The notes below the pieces were generated by a model. It was given only the letters and a program-made list of their open reading frames with translations. It made no database searches and had not been told where the DNA came from. 11,102 bases of DNA, taken from the NCBI GenBank assembly GCA_039187035.1, contig JBCCZS010000095.1:1-11102 (forward strand), written 5' to 3'. The position numbers were made by a program, and so were the translations under genes. Shown here in pieces: positions 5,808 to 11,102 of the stretch. Position 1 is the first letter of the stretch; each line of letters starts with the position of its first letter. The stretch is from JAJFFW01 sp039187035. GTDB taxonomy: Bacteria; Pseudomonadota; Alphaproteobacteria; Caulobacterales; Parvularculaceae.

Positions 5808-8216
5808 ATGAGACGGATCTTGAAAACGAGCGCGGCGGCGCTCGCGTTGGCGGCGGCCGGCGCAACGGTTGATCGGGCGGCGGCCCAGAACATTGCGGAC
5901 GTTTTCGACGCGGATGATGCGGACGTCATCATCGTTACGGCGCAAAAACGCGAGCAAGATATTCGCGACGTACCGCTGGCGGTGTCGGCTTTTGAACAGT
6001 CCGACCTCGACGCGCTCGGTGTGCAGCAATTCGACGATCTCGCCGATTTCGTGCCGGGGCTCGAAGTCCAAGAGCAATCGGCGAACAATCCGGGCTTTGT
6101 TATTCGCGGGATCACGTCGGATTCCGGCGACGCGACGATCGAACCGCGGGTCGCAATCTTCCAGGACAATGTCCCGATCTCGCGCTCGCGGGGCTCGTTC
6201 GTCGAGTTGTTCGACACCGACGTCGAAGTCGCGCGCGGGCCGCAGCCGACCCTGTTCGGTCGTTCGGCGCTGATCGGCGCGGTTAGCCTGAAGTCGCGCC
6301 GGCCGGTGCTCGGCGAGCTATCCGGGAACGTCCGGGTGGGCGGCGGCAATTTCGACTTCCTACTTGCCGAGGGCGCGTTCAACTTTCCGCTCGGCGATAA
6401 AGCCGCCGTTCGATTCGCGACGCGCTACAAAGAGCGGGCGGGCTACGTTGAAAATCTGATTGAGGACGACCTCAACGGGTTTGCGCTTGCCGCGTTCCGC
6501 GGATCGCTCCGTACCCAGCCGATCGACACGCTGACGATCGATGCGATTTTCAACTACCAAAAAGACGACAATCCGGGTACGTCGTTCAAATCCGGCACAT
6601 TTTTACCGCGTGCGGCCGACGGGACGCTCGGCGTCCTCGATCCGGGCGCGCCGGCGGCGCTGTCGTCCTTCGGCGGCATTGAAGGCGGCCGCCCGCTCGG
6701 CCTTGAACGCGACGTCACGAGCGCGACGTTGCTGATCGATTGGGAACTCTCCCCCGGCGTGACGCTGTCGTCGGTGACCAATTACCGCGAGTTTGAATCC
6801 TCCGAAGTTTTCGATGCGGACGGGTTCGATTTGCCGCTGTTCGCCTTCGCCGAGAACGCCGACGGCGAGCAGTTCTTCCAGGAAATCCGCCTCGGCTTTG
6901 AGAATTTCGGCGGTTTCTCCGGATTTATCGGCGGATCGATCTTCGACGAAGAAGGCCGCCAAAACGTTCCGCTCTTTTATGACGAGCGCGTCGCGCAGGC
7001 CCTGATCGGCCAGTTCCTGTTTTCCGCGCCGCCGGGCGTCGAGCAAGTCCCGCCGCCGCTCGCCGCATTGCCGCCGGTCGCCTTGGGACCCACCGGCGCG
7101 CCGGCGCTCCTCGATCCGAACGATCCGACCTCGGTCATTCCGCTCAGCGTCTTCAACGAGGAGTTCACGAACTTCGGCGACAACACCTCGTACGATCTGT
7201 TCGTCGACGCGACCTATGCGATCACCGACCGTCTCGACGTGACCGCAGGCGTGCGCTGGACGCAAGACGATAAACGCTCCTTATACAGCGCAAACTCTAA
7301 CGGCGTGTCGGCCCTGACGGGCGCCGGAATTTTCGTTGGGGCCAACGTCTTCAACGGCGGCCAGCCCGTCGGCGTGTCGGACGATTTCGACGGGCTCTCC
7401 TGGCGTTTCGCCGTGAAGTACGACGTCGCGGACAACGCGACCGTCTACGCCAACTACGGCCGGGGCCGGCGCCCTGAGGTGCTCGGCTTTGAGGCGGACG
7501 TCTCTGAGATCGGCGTCGACCCCGATAATTTCTTCACCGTCGAGGCCGAAACGACCGACGCCTTCGAGCTTGGCCTGAAGGGCGACTTCTTCGGTCGACT
7601 GACGACCGATATCGTCGGCTACTATTATGAGTATACGAACTTCCAGACGTCGGTTCTGAACGATGTCGGCGCCTCGGTGCCGGTCAATGGCGGGAACGCG
7701 TCGGGTTTCGGCTTTGAAGGTCAGGCGACGTTTGAAGTGACGGACAATTTCCTGATCTTCTCAAGCTACGCCTTTAACGGCGTGGAATTCGACGACGAAG
7801 ACGAAGACGGCGCCACGCAGATCCGCGCCGGCAACCGTTTCCGCCTTGCGCCGGAACACGCGCTCGCCGTCGGCGGCGCGTTGAGCTACGACTGCCGCTG
7901 CGGCGCCTTTCGTCTGACGCCGATCTACGCGTGGCGGTCGGAAATCTTCTTCGACGACGATAATGACCGTCCCGAACTGCAAGGCGGCGTCGATCTGTTT
8001 GAAGACGAACGGCAGGGCGCCTATGGCACGCTCGATCTGCGGCTCGTCTACGAACCGTCGTTCCGCGACGGCGTCGTCATTGAGGCGTTCGTCGAAAACC
8101 TCACCGATACTGATTATCTCCTCGACGCGGGCAATACGGGCGACGCGTTCGGCATTCCGACCTTCATCGCCGGGCCGCCGCGCACCTGGGGCGTTTACTT
8201 GTCGGTGGCGTTCTAG
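5808..8216 (+). CDS. TonB-dependent outer-membrane receptor
   Basis: The gene encodes an 802-residue beta-barrel transporter that takes up a ligand across the outer membrane using energy from TonB-ExbB-ExbD. Residues 1-26 are a signal peptide (MRR, a hydrophobic Ala/Leu core, then RAAA before Gln27). A TonB box-like segment, DVIIVTA, is at 39-45. The plug domain spans about 48-165: VPLAVSAF, then LADFVPGLEV, FVIRGI, and the closing GPQPTLFGRSALIGAV followed by SRRP. The rest is the 22-strand barrel, ending in the usual C-terminal Phe. Oddities are Pro for Gly in the common GPQGTLYGR motif, a Pro/Ala-rich loop near 408-450, an acidic run EFDDEDEDG near 660, and a CRC pair (Cys696, Cys698). The pattern fits the iron-siderophore type common in sphingomonads and caulobacters, but the substrate is unknown. 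No Fur box, regulator or TonB gene is visible nearby. trmFO follows after 101 bp. Confidence 0.93.
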   Translation: MRRILKTSAAALALAAAGATVDRAAAQNIADVFDADDADVIIVTAQKREQDIRDVPLAVSAFEQSDLDALGVQQFDDLADFVPGLEVQEQSANNPGFVIRGITSDSGDATIEPRVAIFQDNVPISRSRGSFVELFDTDVEVARGPQPTLFGRSALIGAVSLKSRRPVLGELSGNVRVGGGNFDFLLAEGAFNFPLGDKAAVRFATRYKERAGYVENLIEDDLNGFALAAFRGSLRTQPIDTLTIDAIFNYQKDDNPGTSFKSGTFLPRAADGTLGVLDPGAPAALSSFGGIEGGRPLGLERDVTSATLLIDWELSPGVTLSSVTNYREFESSEVFDADGFDLPLFAFAENADGEQFFQEIRLGFENFGGFSGFIGGSIFDEEGRQNVPLFYDERVAQALIGQFLFSAPPGVEQVPPPLAALPPVALGPTGAPALLDPNDPTSVIPLSVFNEEFTNFGDNTSYDLFVDATYAITDRLDVTAGVRWTQDDKRSLYSANSNGVSALTGAGIFVGANVFNGGQPVGVSDDFDGLSWRFAVKYDVADNATVYANYGRGRRPEVLGFEADVSEIGVDPDNFFTVEAETTDAFELGLKGDFFGRLTTDIVGYYYEYTNFQTSVLNDVGASVPVNGGNASGFGFEGQATFEVTDNFLIFSSYAFNGVEFDDEDEDGATQIRAGNRFRLAPEHALAVGGALSYDCRCGAFRLTPIYAWRSEIFFDDDNDRPELQGGVDLFEDERQGAYGTLDLRLVYEPSFRDGVVIEAFVENLTDTDYLLDAGNTGDAFGIPTFIAGPPRTWGVYLSVAF

Positions 8217-8227
8217 CGAGGATTACG

Positions 8228-8246
8228 CGGTCGCAGATTGCGGCCG
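8228..8246 (+). terminator. Weak hairpin after the receptor gene
   Basis: CGGTCGCA and TGCGGCCG form an 8-bp stem (one G-U pair) with loop GAT, 11 bases past the receptor stop. No T-tract follows, so termination is doubtful and read-through into trmFO is possible. Confidence 0.25.
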
Positions 8247-8317
8247 ACGTCCCAGTTCTTTGGCGAGGGCGAGGGCGTGGGCTTGATGCGCGCCGGGGCG
8301 CCGGGTACGGCTCGGCG

Positions 8318-9748
8318 ATGACGATCGATCGACCCGACCTCACCATCGTCGGCGCCGGGCTTGCGGGCTCCGAAGCCGCCTGGATCGCCGCCAATGCGGG
8401 CGCGCGCGTCCGTCTATACGAGATGCGCCCGGCGCGCCTCACCGACGCGCACAAGACCGGCGCGTGCGCCGAACTCGTCTGTTCAAATTCGTTCCGATCG
8501 GACGACGCCGAACAAAACGCCGTCGGCCTCCTGCACGAGGAGATGCGGCGCGCCGGCTCGTTGATCCTTCAGTGCGCCGACGCCCATCAGGTTCCCGCCG
8601 GCGGCGCCCTCGCGGTCGACCGCGACGGGTTCGCGAACGCCGTCACCGAAGCGATCGACGCGCACCCCTTGATTGGCCGCCGCGCCGGCGAGATCGACGC
8701 CTTGCCGGCGCCCGACGCCGGGCTGACGATCATCGCGACGGGTCCGTTGACGAGCGCGCCGTTGGCCGAGGCCGTGCTCGCCGAAACCGGCGAGGAGGCG
8801 CTCGCTTTTTTCGACGCGATCGCCCCGATCGTCCACAAAGAGACGATCGACTTCGACGTCGCCTGGTTCCAATCGCGCTACGACAAAAAAGGCCCGGGCG
8901 GCGACGGCGCCGACTACATCAATTGCCCGATGGACGAAGCCCAGTACGCCGTGTTTCTCGATGCGCTGCTCGGCGGCGAGCAGACCGACTTCAAAGAGTG
9001 GGAGAAGTCGACTCCCTATTTCGAGGCGTGTTTGCCGATCGAAGTGATGGCCGCGCGCGGGCGCGACACGCTGCGGTTCGGCCCGATGAAGCCGGTCGGC
9101 CTGACCGATCCGCGCACCGGCGCGCGCCCGCACGCCGTCGTTCAGCTCCGCCAGGACAACGCGCTCGGCACGCTCTACAATATGGTCGGTTTCCAGACGA
9201 AGCTGAAATACGGGTCCCAGAAGGACGTTCTTCGGCTCATCCCGGGGCTCGCAAACGCCGAGTTCGCGCGCCTCGGCGGCATTCACCGCAATACGTTCAT
9301 CAATGCGCCGAAGCTACTCGACGCGACGTTGCGCCTAAAATCCCGCCCGAACGTCCGGTTCGCCGGGCAGATCACGGGCGTCGAAGGCTATCTGGAGAGC
9401 GCCGCCGTCGGGCTCCTGGCCGGCCGGTTCGCCGCCGCCGTGGCGCTCGGCCGCGCCGCGCCGCCGCCCCCCGCCACGACCGGGCTCGGGGCCCTCCTCG
9501 CCCACGTGACCGGCGGACACCTGTCGGACGGGGCGGGCGCGAAGGGCGCGTTTCAACCGATGAACGTCAATTTCGGCCTGTTTCCGCCGATCGAGGCCCC
9601 GCGACAGGACGCTGACGGGCGGCGCTTGCGCGGCAAAGAGCGCGGGCGGGCGAAAAAGCGGGCGCTCTGCCGGCGCGCCTTGTCCGCCGTCGATGCGTGG
9701 GTGGCCGACGATGCGGTGTTGAGATCGCCGCGCGCCGCGGCGGAGTGA
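8318..9748 (+). CDS. trmFO: Methylenetetrahydrofolate-tRNA-(uracil-5-)-methyltransferase (FADH2-dependent)
   Basis: TrmFO makes 5-methyluridine at position 54 in the T-loop of tRNAs, using 5,10-methylenetetrahydrofolate as carbon donor and reduced FAD as electron donor; it acts in the cytosol. The 476-residue protein is near the family length. The N-terminal FAD-binding motif is VGAGLAGSEAA (11-21, G12xG14xxG17). Family blocks include YEMRP (34-38), ELVCSNSFRSDD with Cys55 (B. subtilis Cys53), VPAGGALAVDR, FEACLPIE with Cys238 (B. subtilis Cys226), RFGPMKPVGL, VQLRQDNALGTLYNMVGFQTKLKYGSQK in two parts, GGIHRNTF and the C-terminal FQPMNVNFGLFPP. The Cys pair matches the catalytic residues. The start at 8318 gives the correct N-terminus but lacks a clear Shine-Dalgarno, so translation may depend on read-through from the receptor. 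Its end overlaps no gene; a hairpin with the wrong polarity for trmFO follows 14 bases on. Confidence 0.96.
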   Translation: MTIDRPDLTIVGAGLAGSEAAWIAANAGARVRLYEMRPARLTDAHKTGACAELVCSNSFRSDDAEQNAVGLLHEEMRRAGSLILQCADAHQVPAGGALAVDRDGFANAVTEAIDAHPLIGRRAGEIDALPAPDAGLTIIATGPLTSAPLAEAVLAETGEEALAFFDAIAPIVHKETIDFDVAWFQSRYDKKGPGGDGADYINCPMDEAQYAVFLDALLGGEQTDFKEWEKSTPYFEACLPIEVMAARGRDTLRFGPMKPVGLTDPRTGARPHAVVQLRQDNALGTLYNMVGFQTKLKYGSQKDVLRLIPGLANAEFARLGGIHRNTFINAPKLLDATLRLKSRPNVRFAGQITGVEGYLESAAVGLLAGRFAAAVALGRAAPPPPATTGLGALLAHVTGGHLSDGAGAKGAFQPMNVNFGLFPPIEAPRQDADGRRLRGKERGRAKKRALCRRALSAVDAWVADDAVLRSPRAAAE

Positions 9749-9756
9749 GCGAGCGG

Positions 9757-9788
9757 AAAAAAGGCCGCGACGCCTCGGCGCCGCGGCC
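9757..9788 (-). terminator. Intrinsic-terminator-like hairpin read on the minus strand
   Basis: GGCCGCG (9763-9769) and CGCGGCC (9782-9788) are perfect 7-bp arms with four more inner pairs after one mismatch. Six A's (9757-9762) lie beside the stem on the plus strand, so a minus-strand transcript would end in a GC stem followed by U6. Read on the plus strand, trmFO reaches the stem 14 bases after its stop but then meets CCTCTCC rather than a U-tract. The signal therefore fits termination of antisense transcription; it may be only weakly bidirectional. Confidence 0.6.
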
Positions 9789-9789
9789 C

Positions 9790-9816
9790 CTCTCCTTGCG
9801 CGACCTTGGGGGAGAG
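9790..9816. repeat. Second hairpin after trmFO
   Basis: CTCTCC (9790-9795) and GGAGAG (9811-9816) form a 6-bp stem with a 15-nt loop, one base from the terminator-like stem at 9763-9788. Tandem hairpins like these could form the 3' end of a minus-strand small RNA or the 3' end of the trmFO message. Confidence 0.35.
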
Positions 9817-9955
9817 ACGTCGCACACGAAGCAATGCCGGCTCACGCCCGGGCCGCTGCGGCTCCAGGCGTTGAATTCGGGCCGGGGTGTTACGGGATCA
9901 CCAATCTTGCGTCAAGCTGGGATGACGGGCCGGCGCGCCCAACAGTCGCGTCAAC

Positions 9956-10111
9956 ATGGTTAATTGGACTAAAATCGCCGATCGTTTCGGTACATTCGCC
10001 TACCAACCTCAAGAATTCCGCTGCGAAATAGAGCCTTCGCTATCATATTATGAAGTGAACGATTTCGCTCAACAGCGCAAGATGCGCCGACAGGAAACGC
10101 CGCCGCAATGA
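9956..10111 (+). CDS. Candidate 51-residue small protein overlapping the pirin start
   Basis: An open frame of 51 codons begins MVNWTKIADRFGTFAYQPQE and ends in TGA at 10109-10111. The stop overlaps the pirin ATG (10108-10110) as ATGA, the classic arrangement for translational coupling. The sequence is hydrophilic with several aromatic residues and matches no family that I recognise. Against it: no clear Shine-Dalgarno precedes the ATG, only about half of the codons end in G or C (neighbouring genes are much higher), and it sits in an AT-rich patch that may simply be the pirin promoter. It could also be a leader peptide. Confidence 0.25.
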   Translation: MVNWTKIADRFGTFAYQPQEFRCEIEPSLSYYEVNDFAQQRKMRRQETPPQ

Positions 10112-11037
10112 ACACGCCGCCCAACGCCGCCGACGAACCGCCGCCGTCGGTCGACCTCGTCATCGCCCCGCGCCCGCGCGACCTCGGCGGGTTCACCGTG
10201 CGGCGCGTTTTGCCCTACGCCAAGCGCCGCCTTGTCGGACCGTTCGTGTTTTTTGACGAGATGGGGCCGGCGACGTTCGCGCCCGGCGAGGGCGTCGACG
10301 TGCGCCCCCATCCGCATATCGGGCTCGCGACCGTCACCTATTTATTCGACGGCGCGCTGCGTCACCGCGATACGTTGGGTAAGGATCAAATCATCCGGCC
10401 GGGCGATCTCAATTGGATGTCGGCGGGACGCGGCGTCGCCCATTCCGAACGCACCGACCCGGAAACGCGCGCGGCGGGCCACAAATTGCACGGTCTGCAG
10501 TTGTGGGCGGCGCTGCCGGAAGCCGACGCCGAAAGCGCGCCGTGGTTCGAGCACCACCCGAAAGACGCCTTGCCCGAGATAGAGACCGACGGCGCGCGCT
10601 CGCGGCTGATCGCCGGGACCGCGTTCGGCCAGGTCGCGCCGGTGCGCGCGACGGGCGCGACGTACTACTACGTCACGGAGGCCGAAGCCGGCGCGGCCGT
10701 GCCGACGCCGGCCGACGCCGCCGAGCGCGCGATTTACGTCGTCGACGGATCAGTCACGATCGACGGGGCCGCGCTTGCGGAAAAATCGATGGCCGTCTTC
10801 AAGACCGGCGCGCAGCCAGGCGTGCGCGCAGGGGCTGACGGGGCCCGGGTCGCGTCGATCGGCGGCGACCCGTTCGGTCAACGGGTCATCGACTGGAACT
10901 TCGTTGCGAGCGACAAGGCGCGCCTGGAGAAAGCGCGCGCCGATTGGCGCGCGTCGATCGACGGCGGCTTTGACGGAACGTACTTCGCGCTGCCGGAGGG
11001 CGAGCGCGAATGGATCCCGCTCCCCGGCGATGGGTGA
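10108..11037 (+). CDS. Pirin-family bicupin protein
   Basis: This 309-residue protein belongs to the pirin family (cupin superfamily). Family members bind a metal, usually iron; some, such as E. coli YhhW, have quercetin 2,3-dioxygenase activity, others act as redox-sensitive transcription cofactors, and for most the substrate is unknown. The N-terminal cupin has the metal ligands His68 and His70 in RPHPHIGLATVTYLFDG, then His112 and Glu114 in GVAHSER, all intact. GPFVFFDEMGP (44-54) and the LHGLQLWAALP block are also typical. The C-terminal cupin (about 200-280) includes AIYVVDGSVTIDG and ends with GDPFGQRVIDWNFVAS, a family hallmark. AGGA lies about 12 bases before the ATG, a little far. 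The gene is convergent with the partial minus-strand gene, with only six bases between stop codons. It is probably transcribed from the AT-rich region upstream. Cytosolic; no signal peptide. Confidence 0.93.
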   Translation: MNTPPNAADEPPPSVDLVIAPRPRDLGGFTVRRVLPYAKRRLVGPFVFFDEMGPATFAPGEGVDVRPHPHIGLATVTYLFDGALRHRDTLGKDQIIRPGDLNWMSAGRGVAHSERTDPETRAAGHKLHGLQLWAALPEADAESAPWFEHHPKDALPEIETDGARSRLIAGTAFGQVAPVRATGATYYYVTEAEAGAAVPTPADAAERAIYVVDGSVTIDGAALAEKSMAVFKTGAQPGVRAGADGARVASIGGDPFGQRVIDWNFVASDKARLEKARADWRASIDGGFDGTYFALPEGEREWIPLPGDG

Positions 11038-11043
11038 GGCGCG

Positions 11044-11102
11044 TTATTGCGCGAACATGACCTTAGCGCTCGCCGCCGACAGCGCGCCGGCGTCGGCCGT
11101 CA
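11044..11102 (-). CDS. Partial protein (last 18 codons), right edge
   Basis: A minus-strand frame ends with TAA at 11044-11046 and stays open to the window end. Its C-terminus reads TADAGALSAASAKVMFAQ. GC-rich third positions and the tight convergent spacing of six bases from the pirin stop suggest the end of a real gene, but 18 codons are too few to name a family. Confidence 0.45.
   Translation of the reverse strand, partial: TADAGALSAASAKVMFAQ

Larger units (their letters stand above)
9749..10107. other. Intergenic region between trmFO and the pirin gene
   Basis: About 360 bp hold no certain gene. The left half is GC-rich and contains two hairpins (9763-9788 and 9790-9816). The right part (9961-10080) is only about 44% GC, clearly below the rest of the window, and likely carries the pirin promoter; GCGAAAT (10023-10029) and ATTTCGC (10062-10068) form an inverted repeat there. 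A 51-residue frame is listed separately. A further 65-residue plus-strand frame at 9834-10031 has no family resemblance and a poor start context. Confidence 0.55.

Noticed and set aside
5717..5872. 51-codon plus-strand frame overlapping the receptor start, considered as a leader peptide
   Set aside because: There is no Shine-Dalgarno, and two thirds of it lies in the intergenic repeats or overlaps the receptor signal-peptide codons in another frame.
8223..8342. Minus-strand stretch ending in a protein-like HALALAKELGRRPQSATA, a possible gene remnant between the receptor and trmFO
   Set aside because: The frame is only 38 codons between stops (8223-8225 and 8340-8342), has no start codon and overlaps the trmFO start. 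Chance is the simpler explanation.
8464..9615. Open frame of 383 codons on the plus strand inside trmFO
   Set aside because: It is a frame-shifted shadow of trmFO with extreme Arg content; trmFO itself is certain.
9834..10031. 65-codon plus-strand frame after trmFO
   Set aside because: It has no recognisable domain, no convincing ribosome-binding site and codon use unlike the neighbours; it also overlaps the other small frame at 9956-10111, and at most one of them is likely real.

Overview
The window is about 11.1 kb of GC-rich DNA whose genes look like those of an alphaproteobacterium. The orphan ParA ATPase, the TadG-like protein, the Dxs and XseB sequences, the sphingomonad/caulobacter-style TonB-dependent receptor and TrmFO all fit that group. 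A Parvularculales- or Hyphomonadales-like source is my guess, not something the sequence proves. No rRNA, tRNA, CRISPR array, insertion sequence or prophage gene is visible.

Layout. Positions 1-5637 are coded on the minus strand. In order of transcription these are xseB (exonuclease VII small subunit), a gene-poor gap of about 520 bp, dxs (first enzyme of the MEP isoprenoid pathway), a 306 bp gap with two notable inverted repeats, a TadE/TadG-like membrane-anchored von Willebrand A protein with a GTG start, a ParA-family ATPase with a long disordered tail, and a partial gene running off the left edge. Positions 5808-11037 are coded on the plus strand: a TonB-dependent outer-membrane receptor, trmFO (folate-dependent tRNA U54 methylation), a gap of about 360 bp with an AT-rich part, and a pirin-family bicupin. 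The last 59 bases hold the end of a minus-strand gene convergent with the pirin gene.

The genes are mostly housekeeping functions side by side and do not form one obvious pathway. ParA and the left-edge gene probably form a pair, because a strong Shine-Dalgarno sequence lies in the 46 bp gap. xseB and dxs are neighbours as in many proteobacteria, but the ispA gene that often sits between them is absent.

I see no clearly new multi-gene system. The most interesting signals are non-coding: a perfect 12-bp inverted repeat with a competing 7-bp hairpin in the xseB/receptor divergent region; an intrinsic-terminator-like hairpin whose U-tract is on the strand opposite trmFO, suggesting an antisense or unannotated small RNA; operator-like palindromes upstream of tadG and parA; and a 51-codon reading frame joined to the pirin gene by an ATGA overlap.
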